NCBI GenBank assembly: GCA_949296705.1
Contig: CASFOW010000035.1
Span: 1 to 63,918 of the forward strand
Source: an uncultured bacterium
GTDB lineage: Bacteria > Bacillota_I > Bacilli_A > RF39 > UBA660
DNA: 63,918 nt
Direction of reading: 5' to 3'
Positions 36,217 through 44,976 of the stretch are shown here, piece after piece (position 1 is the first letter of the stretch; each line of letters begins with the position of its first letter). Made by a program: the position numbers and the translations under genes. Below the pieces are notes generated by a model. It was not told where the DNA came from. It made no database searches and worked only from the letters and a program-made list of their open reading frames with translations.

Positions 36217-37641
36217 ATGCTAAAATACTATAAAAATGTGGTAAAGTATAATGAAAATGTCCAGTATGGACTAGGTATCATTACCGGCTGGAAATCAACG
36301 GATATGATTTTAAATCATCTAAGTGAAGAAGCTAAGAGAAAAATTGTAACCTGTGGTAATTTATACACTAAAAATGGTATTAATTATATAATAGCTAACT
36401 TGTTTTTAAATCCACAGATCACAGAATTAATTGTTTTGGAAGATTCTTCATTACAAAATGAAATGGCAGAAGGTATAACTGCTTTTTTACAATTTCTAAA
36501 CACTAACGTGTTAACTTTTGAACCAAAATTTCAATTTACAGAAGAAAACTTATTAGAATTTAGTTCCTATTTTAAAAATCATATCAGAGTAGTAAAGAGA
36601 AAAGACTTAGAAAAGGAATTAAAAGAAATAAAAATATTGGAAAAAGACTGGTGTAAAATTACCGAGATTGAAGAAAATCCTTTAGAACTCCAGCATCAAA
36701 TTCCAAGTGAAAAGGTAGGTTTTACGGTACGAGCCAATACTGTCTATGAAGCGTGGAATCGTGCCTTAAAATTAATTCACACCTATGGATACTTAAAACC
36801 ATCTGATTATGATGAAAATCAATTAGAACTAATTAATTTATCTATGATTATCAGAAATGAAGATTTGAGTGATCCAAGTATGGCTGGAATAATTGACATT
36901 ACTAAAGAAGAATTAGAAGAATATGAGAAAAGTATTCTTTCTAAAGCTGTGCCTGATGGAGTAAAATACACTTATGGAAATCGTTATCGGGATCAATTTG
37001 GGAAAGATCAATTTCAATATATGGTAGATACATTAAGAGAAAAGCCCTTTTCTAGAAGAGCGGTTGCTACTCTTTGGATTCCCGCTATCGATATTGAAGC
37101 CAAAGAGGGACCATGCCTTGACCTGTATCAAGCTATAATTGAAGGAGAATATCTTCATCTTCTTACTTATATCAGAGCTAATGATGTCTATAACGGTTGG
37201 CCTAGAAATATTTATGGGATTTTAAAAATTCAACAAGAACTATGCCAATCTCTTGGCTATCAAAAAGGCTATGTCAATACCATTGCAGGAAGTGCTCATA
37301 TTTACGAGAGGAATTTTGCAGATTTAGAAAAACGCTTGAATGAAAAAAACATTTCTTTTTGTGAAGAAGATGAAAGAGGATATTTTACCGTAACAATAGA
37401 AAATCAAGAGATTCAAGTTACTTTCTATAGTGTATCAGGTAAAGAATTACGTAAATTTACAGGAAAAAGTGCTCTTGAATTGAGAAATCAATGCACTTTT
37501 TACATCAGTAATATCGATCATGCTTTCTATTTAGGACAAGAGTTAATAAAAGCAGAATTAGCACTTAAAAATCAACTTTCCTATGTACAAGATACACAAT
37601 TAGACATAAGTTCAAAGAAAAAAATTTTAAAACTCAAGTAA
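36217..37641 (+). CDS. Thymidylate-synthase-like protein with N-terminal fusion
   Basis: The C-terminal half (about residues 230-410) has the thymidylate synthase fold. It shows YGNRYRDQFG, SRRAVATLW, the nucleophile region GPCLDL (Cys300), RANDVYNGWPRN (Asn331 at the dUMP-selecting position) and AHIYERN. The usual His after the catalytic Cys is Leu here, and Ser of the R-S-x-D phosphate site is Ala. The N-terminal half (GIITGWKSTD, GNLYTKNG, ANLFLNPQI) resembles the DUF4346/MtrA-like domains found with some archaeal-type synthases. At 474 aa it is much longer than ThyA (264-316). No other thymidylate synthase is visible, so it may supply dTMP or modify another nucleotide. It is inserted between rsmG and noc. 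Confidence 0.65.
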   Translation: MLKYYKNVVKYNENVQYGLGIITGWKSTDMILNHLSEEAKRKIVTCGNLYTKNGINYIIANLFLNPQITELIVLEDSSLQNEMAEGITAFLQFLNTNVLTFEPKFQFTEENLLEFSSYFKNHIRVVKRKDLEKELKEIKILEKDWCKITEIEENPLELQHQIPSEKVGFTVRANTVYEAWNRALKLIHTYGYLKPSDYDENQLELINLSMIIRNEDLSDPSMAGIIDITKEELEEYEKSILSKAVPDGVKYTYGNRYRDQFGKDQFQYMVDTLREKPFSRRAVATLWIPAIDIEAKEGPCLDLYQAIIEGEYLHLLTYIRANDVYNGWPRNIYGILKIQQELCQSLGYQKGYVNTIAGSAHIYERNFADLEKRLNEKNISFCEEDERGYFTVTIENQEIQVTFYSVSGKELRKFTGKSALELRNQCTFYISNIDHAFYLGQELIKAELALKNQLSYVQDTQLDISSKKKILKLK

Positions 37642-37674
37642 AAACTAATAAATAAAATATAAAAAATTCTATGT

Positions 37675-37699
37675 AGTCAAAGTAAAATTTGGCTTTTTT
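37675..37699 (+). terminator. Terminator before noc
   Basis: AGTCAAA and TTTGGCT (one G-T pair) around a six-base loop, followed by six T residues. Confidence 0.65.
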
Positions 37700-37700
37700 C

Positions 37701-37728
37701 TTGTCTAGTAAAAAAAATATGATATAAT
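37701..37728 (+). promoter_or_regulatory. Promoter of noc
   Basis: TTGTCT, a 16-base spacer and TATAAT (37723-37728) lie 45 bases upstream of the noc ATG, directly after the preceding terminator. Confidence 0.65.
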
Positions 37729-37772
37729 GAATATGATAAAGAATAACAGAAGAATGAAAAGAGGGTTAATTT

Positions 37773-38900
37773 ATGGATAGAGAAGTAGTGGATTTGTATT
37801 TAGATGACATTATCCCTAACCGTTTTCAACCACGTGAAGTATTTAATGAACAGGCTTTACGAGAATTAGCTGATTCCATCCGAGCGCATGGAGTAATTCA
37901 ACCAATCATTGTCCGTAAAATAGGAGATAAATACGAAATAATTGCTGGAGAGAGAAGATATAAAGCATCAGCGATGGCAGGCCTAACTAAGATTCCGGCT
38001 ATTATTAGAAATTTAGATGATAAAGAAACTTCAAAAGTAGCTTTACTAGAAAACTTACAACGAAAAGATCTAACACCAATAGAAGAAGCGAGAACTTATC
38101 AAAAAATCCTAGAGCTAGATTCGATGACTCAAGAAGAACTTGGACGTACTATGGGAAAATCTCAAGCTTCAATTGCCAATAAAATGCGTTTGTTATCTTT
38201 ACCAGATGAAGTTCAAGAAGCACTACTTCATGACCAGATATCAGAAAGGCATGCCAGAAGTTTATTAAATTTAGATTCAAGAGAAGATCAAATCAATATG
38301 CTTCATGATATTATTGAAAAAAGAATGACAGTTAGAGAACTAGATAATGCAATTAGAAAATTAAAAGGAATAGAAGAACCGATTTCTAATGAAACTAATT
38401 CAGGAAATGTGAATTTGGAAACCAACCCAATAACTAATACTCCATCACCAATAGAAATTCCAAGTCCAGTTACTCCGTCTAATCCCACAATAAACTTGGA
38501 TAACGATATTCCTCATCCTCCAATAGACTTGCTTGCTTCATCGAATCAGGCTAGTTCTAAAGTAGAGACGGTAGAAAAAACTCCACAAGTTAATACAAAA
38601 TCGCCATCAACACCAGTAAAGAATATCTTTGTTTTAAATGATGATGAAGATGACTCATCTATGACCATAGAACCACATCAATCAACTCCAACTTCTGGAG
38701 TAAGTAACAAAAAGATTGTCCATACTGATCCAGTTGAGGAATTATTGGATGATGAAGAATTGTATTCATTAAAAGATGCAGTAAAAGAACTAAGAAGAAC
38801 AGTAAGTAATCTAGAAAATAAAGGATTTGTTATTAAAGTCGAAGAATTAGATTTCGAAAATACTTATCAAGTAGTAGTAAAAATCAATAAAGATATCTAA
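37773..38900 (+). CDS. noc: Nucleoid occlusion protein Noc, no membrane helix
   Basis: A ParB-family CTPase. The N-domain has NRFQPR (16-21) and the CTP-binding GERRYKA (59-65). In the helix-turn-helix, Gln131, Lys137 and Arg159 occupy ParB positions 173, 179 and 201 and match Noc rather than ParB. The C-terminal dimer domain (about 325-375) also resembles Noc. The N-terminal amphipathic helix of Bacillus Noc is missing: the protein starts MDREVVDLYL at the ParB fold, a stop codon lies two codons upstream in frame, and GAGGG precedes the ATG. An extra Pro/Ser/Asn-rich linker (about 200-320) makes it 375 aa against about 283. In Bacillus Noc binds NBS and blocks FtsZ-ring assembly over the nucleoid. 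Confidence 0.92.
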   Translation: MDREVVDLYLDDIIPNRFQPREVFNEQALRELADSIRAHGVIQPIIVRKIGDKYEIIAGERRYKASAMAGLTKIPAIIRNLDDKETSKVALLENLQRKDLTPIEEARTYQKILELDSMTQEELGRTMGKSQASIANKMRLLSLPDEVQEALLHDQISERHARSLLNLDSREDQINMLHDIIEKRMTVRELDNAIRKLKGIEEPISNETNSGNVNLETNPITNTPSPIEIPSPVTPSNPTINLDNDIPHPPIDLLASSNQASSKVETVEKTPQVNTKSPSTPVKNIFVLNDDEDDSSMTIEPHQSTPTSGVSNKKIVHTDPVEELLDDEELYSLKDAVKELRRTVSNLENKGFVIKVEELDFENTYQVVVKINKDI

Positions 38901-38924
38901 AAGTAGAGAGTTCTACTTTTTTTT
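38901..38924 (+). terminator. Terminator of noc
   Basis: AAGTAGA, GAGT and TCTACTT followed by TTTTTT directly after the stop codon. Confidence 0.85.
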
Positions 38925-38996
38925 AACAAGAGGTTTCCTATTTTAATGTTTTCTGTTAAAATAGAATAGTAGAAAAACAAAAAAGGTGGTAAAAGC

Positions 38997-39806
38997 ATGG
39001 GAAAGATAATATCATTAGTAAATCAAAAAGGTGGAGTAGGAAAAACGACAACGAGTATCAATCTTTCTGCGTCTTTAGCTTACTTAGGAAAAAGAGTATT
39101 GTTAATCGATTTGGATCCTCAAGGAAATGCAACAACAGGCGTGGGTATCAATAAAGGAGATATTAGTAAAAGTGTTCACGATGTTATGACAGAAAAATGT
39201 AATGTAATCGAAGCAATTATTAAAACAAAATATAAAAATCTTTATCTTCTGCCGGCAACAATTAATTTAGCTGGTATTGATATTGAGCTTATGGAAAAAA
39301 GTAAACTGGATCAAAACTTTTCAAAGAATGTTCAATTAAAAAAAGCATTAGATCCTATTAAGGAGTCATTTGACTATATCATTATTGATTGCCCACCATC
39401 ACTCGGTTTAATTACAACTAATGCCCTAACGGCATCTAATTCTGTAATTATTCCCGTTCAGTGTGAATTTTTTGCCCTTGAAGGAATTACCCAGCTACTA
39501 AATACAATCATGTTAGCACAAAAGAATTTAAATCCTAACCTAGATATTGAAGGGGTTCTTCTTACTATGCTCGATTCACGAGCAATTCTATGCTTAGAAG
39601 TAGTAGAAGATATTAGAAGATTCTTTAAAGAGCGAGTATATAATACCATCATCCCAAGACTTGTTAGGATTGCTGAAGCTCCATCACATGGCACACCGAT
39701 CATCGCCTATGATTCCAAACACCGTGGATCGATTGCTTATTTAAATTTAGCAAAGGAAGTGATTGAAAGAAATGGAAACACAAACACAACTACAAACACA
39801 AAGTAG
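38997..39806 (+). CDS. soj: Chromosome partitioning ATPase Soj (ParA)
   Basis: A deviant Walker-A ATPase. The motif KGGVGKTTTS is near residue 11 and LIDLDPQGNATTG and DCPPSLG follow. In Bacillus Soj acts with Spo0J in origin segregation and regulates DnaA. Length 269 aa. The 3' end overlaps spo0J by 35 bases. Confidence 0.96.
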   Translation: MGKIISLVNQKGGVGKTTTSINLSASLAYLGKRVLLIDLDPQGNATTGVGINKGDISKSVHDVMTEKCNVIEAIIKTKYKNLYLLPATINLAGIDIELMEKSKLDQNFSKNVQLKKALDPIKESFDYIIIDCPPSLGLITTNALTASNSVIIPVQCEFFALEGITQLLNTIMLAQKNLNPNLDIEGVLLTMLDSRAILCLEVVEDIRRFFKERVYNTIIPRLVRIAEAPSHGTPIIAYDSKHRGSIAYLNLAKEVIERNGNTNTTTNTK

Positions 39807-40683
39807 AAGAAAAGCCTTAGGAAGAGGCTTAGAAGAATTATTCAATAATGAACCAATGAATTATGAAACAATCGAGGAAAAAATCATTACATCAACTCCA
39901 AAAGAAGAAATTGTAGAGTTAAATTTATCAGAATTACGTAGTAATCCTTATCAACCTCGTAAAAATTTTGATGAAAGAGCTCTTCAAGAATTAGCGAATT
40001 CTATTAAAGAATATGGTGTATTTCAACCAATAATTGCCAAAAAAAGTATAAAGGGCTACGAAATTATAGCCGGTGAAAGACGAGTAAAAGCATCAATTTT
40101 AGCGGGAAAGGAAACAATTCCAGCTATTCTTCGTGACTTTAGCGACCAAGAGATGATGGAAATCGCCCTATTAGAGAATCTACAACGTGAAAATCTAAAT
40201 GCCTTAGAGGAAGCACTTGCTTATAAAAAATTGATTGAAGAACTATCCCTAACCCAAGAAGCATTAGCCAAAAGAATTGGTAAAAGTAGAAGTCATATTA
40301 CCAATATGTTGGGAATTTTGACATTACCAGAAGAAGTAAAAGACCTAATCATGGAGAATAAATTGACAATGGGGCATGCCCGTGCATTAAGTAAATTAGA
40401 AAATCCAACAAAAATTAAAGATCTAGCTCAAAAAGTAGTAATGGAGAATTTAAGTGTTCGTCAAGTAGAAAATTTAGCTTTTGAACCAACAGAAGAAAAA
40501 AATCATAAAACGAAGAAAGTAAATATTTCTACAGAATATCGAAATATTGAGGAAAGTTTATCCGAAAAGTTAGGAACTAAAGTAAAAATTAATCATAATA
40601 AATTAGAAATTTCTTTCGTCAATCGTAATGATTTAAATCGCCTATTAGAAATAATAGGGATTGATCAAGAGAAAACCATCTGA
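39772..40683 (+). CDS. spo0J: Chromosome partitioning protein Spo0J (ParB)
   Basis: A CTP-dependent DNA clamp that loads at parS and slides. The N-terminal GRGLEELF is the ParA-stimulating peptide; NPYQPR and GERRVKA form the CTP site (near residues 58-63 and 101-107). The helix-turn-helix has Arg173, Met179, Thr184 and Gly201, the parS-type Arg/Gly pair rather than the Noc Gln/Arg pair. Seven candidate parS sites lie 19-20 kb away at 19.5-20.7 kb. The start is the ATG at 39772; a TTG three codons earlier is possible. Length 303 aa. Confidence 0.95.
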   Translation: METQTQLQTQSRRKALGRGLEELFNNEPMNYETIEEKIITSTPKEEIVELNLSELRSNPYQPRKNFDERALQELANSIKEYGVFQPIIAKKSIKGYEIIAGERRVKASILAGKETIPAILRDFSDQEMMEIALLENLQRENLNALEEALAYKKLIEELSLTQEALAKRIGKSRSHITNMLGILTLPEEVKDLIMENKLTMGHARALSKLENPTKIKDLAQKVVMENLSVRQVENLAFEPTEEKNHKTKKVNISTEYRNIEESLSEKLGTKVKINHNKLEISFVNRNDLNRLLEIIGIDQEKTI

Positions 40684-40698
40684 TGAGGAAGTGAAGAA

Positions 40699-41508
40699 AT
40701 GCTAGAAAAAATAATGATTCCAGAAATCTATTTACCAATCATTTATATATGTATAGCTATTATTTTAAATGGAATTTGTAAAAAGCTAATTGGAACAATT
40801 ATAAAAAGTAAACAAAAAAGTTTAAATAAAAATAGTTATAACTATAAAAAAACAGAAACCTTTCGGGTATTAATGAATAATATTATCAAATATGTCATTA
40901 TTTTATTCTTAGTTTTAGCTATACTAACCGTATATGGAGTAAATGTAACTTCTATTTTAGCTGGATTAGGAATTGCTGGTGTTGTTGCTAGTTTAGCTCT
41001 TCAAGATTTAGCTAAAGATATTATTGCTGGAATGGGAATCATTTTAGAAAATCAATACGCTATGGGAGATACAATCTCAATAAATGGGTTTAAAGGTGAA
41101 GTCGTTTTTTTAGGACTTAAAACAACTAGAATTAAAAGTTGGGAAGGTGAAGTAAAAATCCTTGCTAATCGTAATATTACAGAAGTAATTAATTATAGTA
41201 TTTCTAGTTCCCTTGCGATTGTAGATGTTGGGGTAGGCTATAATGAAGATTTAGATAAAGTAGAAGAAGTTTTGAATACTTTAGCTAAAGATTTAACAAA
41301 AAAACTTCCTAAATTAAAAGGGGATGTTGAAGTATTAGGGATTGATAAATTTTCTGATTCTGCTTTAATCTATCGTTTAATTGTACCAACCGTGAGTATG
41401 GAACACTATGGAATTGCTCGTCAAATTAGAAAAGAAATCATTCTTTGTTTTGAGAAAAATAATATCAACATTCCATATAATCAAATTGAGGTGCATCATG
41501 GAAAATAA
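40699..41508 (+). CDS. Small-conductance mechanosensitive channel (MscS family)
   Basis: Three membrane segments (about residues 9-30, 55-75 and the pore helix TSILAGLGIAGVVASLALQD) are followed by the beta domain (GDTISINGFKGEV) and a C-terminal alpha/beta domain. The channel protects cells from osmotic down-shock. Length 269 aa. In Bacillus an MscS homologue is likewise encoded next to ychF near soj-spo0J. It overlaps the next gene by 11 bases. Confidence 0.92.
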   Translation: MLEKIMIPEIYLPIIYICIAIILNGICKKLIGTIIKSKQKSLNKNSYNYKKTETFRVLMNNIIKYVIILFLVLAILTVYGVNVTSILAGLGIAGVVASLALQDLAKDIIAGMGIILENQYAMGDTISINGFKGEVVFLGLKTTRIKSWEGEVKILANRNITEVINYSISSSLAIVDVGVGYNEDLDKVEEVLNTLAKDLTKKLPKLKGDVEVLGIDKFSDSALIYRLIVPTVSMEHYGIARQIRKEIILCFEKNNINIPYNQIEVHHGK

Positions 41509-41698
41509 AGAATATACTTTAAATAGTAAAGTAGTGATGAAAAAGCAACATCCTTGTGGTAGTAATGAATGGGAAATTATAAGACTCGGTGCTGACATTA
41601 AGATAAAGTGTTGCAACTGCGGTAGAACAATCATGATGCCAAGAATCGAATTTAACAAAAAAATAAAAAAAGTACTCACTAACGAGGAGTGTAAATGA
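41498..41698 (+). CDS. DUF951-family zinc-knuckle protein
   Basis: The 66-residue protein has KKQHPCGSNEWEIIRLGAD, CCNCGRTIMMPR and a basic tail, the DUF951 (YyzM) pattern. Its four Cys residues could bind zinc. GAGGTG precedes the ATG. DUF951 genes are conserved between the mscS homologue and ychF near the origin of Firmicutes; function is unknown. It overlaps the AbgT gene by four bases. Confidence 0.85.
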   Translation: MENKEYTLNSKVVMKKQHPCGSNEWEIIRLGADIKIKCCNCGRTIMMPRIEFNKKIKKVLTNEECK

Positions 41699-43290
41699 TG
41701 AAAAATAAGAAAAAATTAAAACTAAAACGGTTCCATTTTCATCCCGTTACAGCTTTTATCTTAATGACCGCTATCGTTATTATTTTAAGCGGAATATTTT
41801 CTGTTTTAGAAATTCAAGCAACCTATAGTAATTTAAACTTGGCCACTTACGAACTTGAAAATACTCTAGTAACTGTAAAGAATTTATTTAATTATGATGG
41901 ATTAAAATATGTGATTAGTAATGCTGCTAGAAACTTCATCAGTTTTACGACCCTAAGTACTTTATTGATTTCTCTAATTGGTCTATCTGTTGCTCAAGCA
42001 ACTGGATTTTTAGATACCTTTATTAAACGAGTATTAGTAAAAATTGATAATAAAAAAATCACATTTATATTGCTTTTCATCTCTATTATTTCTAGTCTAA
42101 TTAACGAAATCGGTTATGTTATTCTAATTCCATTATCTGCAATCATATTTCTAAAAAATAAACGTAACCCATTAGCGGGAATTATTACTGCTTTTTGTGG
42201 GGTAGCATTTGGATATGGTGTCACCTTATTCGTTGGTTCGATGGAAGTAAATCTTAACCCGATTACAGAAGCTGCAGCTAGAATGATTGACACTAATTAC
42301 CATATTGCATTAAGCTCAAATCTAATTATTATTATCCTGTCTTCGATAATTTTATCAATAGTAGGTACAATCGTTATTGAAAAAATAGTGATTCCTAAAT
42401 TAGGAAAATATAAAGATCCAAATGAAGTAACTGTCGAATTAGAAGTAATTGAAGATGTCGAAGAAGCTGAACAGAGAAAATTAGAAGAAGAATCTCGTGA
42501 GAAAAAAGGATTAAATAATGCCTTCTTCGCTACAATAGCTTTTTTTGTTTTCTTCGTTTACTCGTTATTACCAAATTTACCATTCTCTGGAATGTTACTG
42601 GATATGGAAGAGACAACATATCTCGGCCAAGTATTCGGAAGTAACTCTTATTTTCAAGATGGATTTACTTTTCTAATCGCCCTATATTTCTTAGTGGTTG
42701 GCATCGCCTATGGAATTGGTGCTAAGACAATCAAAAACGACAAGCAATTAATTACGGATTCTGGAAAATATATAGCAGATATTGGTAGCCTAGTAATTTT
42801 AATCTTTTTTGCCTCTCAATTCATAGCTGTATTTAAAGAATCAAATATTGGAACGGTAATTACGGCATGGGGAGCCAATATGATTAATAGTTTAAACTTT
42901 ACTGGAGTCCCACTAATCCTATTAGTAATTTTAGTTATTGCCATTGTTAACCTTTTCACAACGACACCAGTCGCAAAATGGACTATTCTTGCACCAGTAG
43001 TAGTACCAAAATTGATGCAAGCCAATATTACCCCAGAGTTTTCTCAATTTATCTTACGGGCAGCTGATTCAATGACAAAAGGGATTACACCGTTACTGGC
43101 TTACTTTGTAATTTTTATCGGATATTTAAACATGTATAATCCAAATAAAAAGAAACCGATTACGATAACAGATGCTTTAAAATTAGTAACTCCTTTTTGT
43201 TTAATTATTAGTTTGACTTGGATTACAATCATTATATTATGGTATATCTCAGGTTTACCAATTGGTCCTGAAGTATATCCAACTTTATAA
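41695..43290 (+). CDS. AbgT-family transporter
   Basis: A 531-residue polytopic protein with about 11-12 hydrophobic segments and the family start HPVTAFILMTAIVIILSG. Conserved re-entrant segments such as LINEIGYVILIPLSAIIF and NLFTTTPVAKWTILAPVVVP fit AbgT. Characterised members import p-aminobenzoyl-glutamate or export sulphonamide-like antimetabolites. A charged insertion (about residues 240-275, Glu/Lys-rich) is cytoplasmic. It separates DUF951 from ychF, so it is an insertion into the usual order. GAGGAGTG precedes the ATG. Confidence 0.85.
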   Translation: MMKNKKKLKLKRFHFHPVTAFILMTAIVIILSGIFSVLEIQATYSNLNLATYELENTLVTVKNLFNYDGLKYVISNAARNFISFTTLSTLLISLIGLSVAQATGFLDTFIKRVLVKIDNKKITFILLFISIISSLINEIGYVILIPLSAIIFLKNKRNPLAGIITAFCGVAFGYGVTLFVGSMEVNLNPITEAAARMIDTNYHIALSSNLIIIILSSIILSIVGTIVIEKIVIPKLGKYKDPNEVTVELEVIEDVEEAEQRKLEEESREKKGLNNAFFATIAFFVFFVYSLLPNLPFSGMLLDMEETTYLGQVFGSNSYFQDGFTFLIALYFLVVGIAYGIGAKTIKNDKQLITDSGKYIADIGSLVILIFFASQFIAVFKESNIGTVITAWGANMINSLNFTGVPLILLVILVIAIVNLFTTTPVAKWTILAPVVVPKLMQANITPEFSQFILRAADSMTKGITPLLAYFVIFIGYLNMYNPNKKKPITITDALKLVTPFCLIISLTWITIIILWYISGLPIGPEVYPTL

Positions 43291-43291
43291 G

Positions 43292-43326
43292 CAACTTAAC
43301 ATAAGTTAAAGTTGTTTTCTTTTTTC
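43292..43326 (+). terminator. Terminator after the AbgT gene
   Basis: CAACTT and AAGTTG around an 11-base loop, followed by TTTTCTTTTTT. Confidence 0.7.
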
Positions 43327-43368
43327 TTTAAGTTATGATATACTAATACTGGAAATGAGGTAATATTT

Positions 43369-44469
43369 ATGGGTTTAACAGCAGGAATAGTAGGGCTTCC
43401 TAATGTAGGAAAGAGTACCTTATTCAATGCAATCACAAAAAATAGTATTTTAGCAGCAAATTATCCATTTGCAACCATTGATCCTAATGTTGGTGTAGTT
43501 ACAGTACCCGATGAACGATTAGAAAAATTGAATGCCATGTATGAGCCAAAACAAAAAATTCCTACCGCTTTTGAATTTACGGACATAGCTGGTTTAGTAA
43601 AAGGTGCTAGTCAAGGAGAAGGATTAGGCAACAAGTTTCTATCTCATATTCGGGAAACTGATGCGATTGTTGAAGTAGTAAGATGTTTTGAAAATAAAGA
43701 TATTATTCATGTCGAAGGAAAAGTTGATCCTATTCGTGACATCGAAATTATCAGTCTAGAACTAATTCTAGCTGATTTAGAAAGTATTGGAAATCGTATT
43801 GAAAAAATGGAAAAGAAAGTACGTACTTCTAAAGTTAAAGAAGAATTAATTGAATTAGAGGCACTAGAAAAAGCTAAGAAAGCACTAGAAGAAAATCACC
43901 CTTTACGAACTGTTGATTTTACCGCTGAAGAAAAGAGAGCCCTAAAATCATATAATTTTTTGACAATGAAACCAATTATCTATTTAGCGAATATTGATGA
44001 AGAAGAATTAACAGAGCCAGATAATCTTTATATCCAACAAGTAGAAGAATATGCCGGTAAAGAAGGATCAAAAGTTATTAAAGTTTGCGCCAAAATTGAA
44101 GAAGAATTAAGTCAATTAGAAGAACAAGATAAACAAGAAATGCTTCAGGCATTAGGAATTCCTATGAGTGGTCTAGATCAATTAATTAAAGCAACTTATG
44201 ATTTACTAGGACTTGCGACTTATTTTACGGTTGGAAAAGATGAAGTAAGAGCTTGGACGTTCCGTAAAGGAATGAATGCGAAAGAATGTGCCGGAATTAT
44301 TCATACAGATTTTGAAAAAGGATTCATCCGTGCCGAAGTAATTTCCTATACAGATTTAGTTGAATTAGGAAGCGAACAAAAAGTAAAAGAAGCCGGTAAA
44401 GCTAGACTAGAAGGTAAAGAGTATCTAATGCAAGATGGAGATATCTGTCATTTTAGATTTAACGTATAG
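43369..44469 (+). CDS. ychF: Obg-like ATPase YchF
   Basis: A ribosome-associated P-loop NTPase that prefers ATP. GLPNVGKSTLFNA is at residues 7-19, followed by FTDIAGLVKGASQGEGLGN, a coiled coil and a C-terminal TGS domain. Length 366 aa. A TATACT -10 lies upstream. The location near spo0J matches Bacillus yyaF. Confidence 0.97.
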   Translation: MGLTAGIVGLPNVGKSTLFNAITKNSILAANYPFATIDPNVGVVTVPDERLEKLNAMYEPKQKIPTAFEFTDIAGLVKGASQGEGLGNKFLSHIRETDAIVEVVRCFENKDIIHVEGKVDPIRDIEIISLELILADLESIGNRIEKMEKKVRTSKVKEELIELEALEKAKKALEENHPLRTVDFTAEEKRALKSYNFLTMKPIIYLANIDEEELTEPDNLYIQQVEEYAGKEGSKVIKVCAKIEEELSQLEEQDKQEMLQALGIPMSGLDQLIKATYDLLGLATYFTVGKDEVRAWTFRKGMNAKECAGIIHTDFEKGFIRAEVISYTDLVELGSEQKVKEAGKARLEGKEYLMQDGDICHFRFNV

Positions 44470-44478
44470 GAAAAATTT

Positions 44479-44925
44479 ATGAGTAAAATAGACGATGAAG
44501 CTCTAAAACTAATCAATCAAGATAGAAAAAAATACAGCTATGAATCGTTGGCAAATAAAAAGAAAAACGAAAATAGTCCATTACTCTCTATTTTTCTACT
44601 AGCTATTGTTGGCTTTGCGATATTTTCAGTGATCCAAACAATTTTCTTCGATAAAGAATCAGAACCAAGATTGACAGAAGAAGAAATTCTAAAAGCGGCT
44701 ACCGACTATTTAAAAGAAGAAACCGTCTATACTGAAGCCATTTGCGATAAATCCGAAGAACAAACTTGTACAGACGATAACTGTGGGCTTAGAAAATATC
44801 AAGTAACATGTCATACTGAAGATGTTGAATTCGAAATGACAGCAATTTTAACAATACAGTCAAAAGGTATCAATCAGTTTAATTTTTCGGTTTTAACAGA
44901 TACTATTCATAGTTATACTCCATAA
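44479..44925 (+). CDS. Hypothetical membrane-anchored protein with Cys pairs
   Basis: The 148-residue protein has a short cytoplasmic N-terminus, one membrane segment (about 35-55: LLSIFLLAIVGFAIFSVIQT) and an outer domain with Cys residues (CDK, CTDDNCG, TCH) that could form two disulphides. I do not recognise the family. It lies nine bases after ychF and is probably co-transcribed. Confidence 0.6.
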   Translation: MSKIDDEALKLINQDRKKYSYESLANKKKNENSPLLSIFLLAIVGFAIFSVIQTIFFDKESEPRLTEEEILKAATDYLKEETVYTEAICDKSEEQTCTDDNCGLRKYQVTCHTEDVEFEMTAILTIQSKGINQFNFSVLTDTIHSYTP

Positions 44926-44976
44926 ATAATACTTGAGAAAAGGCATAAAATAAAAATAAGAAAGAAGGTTTTAAAA

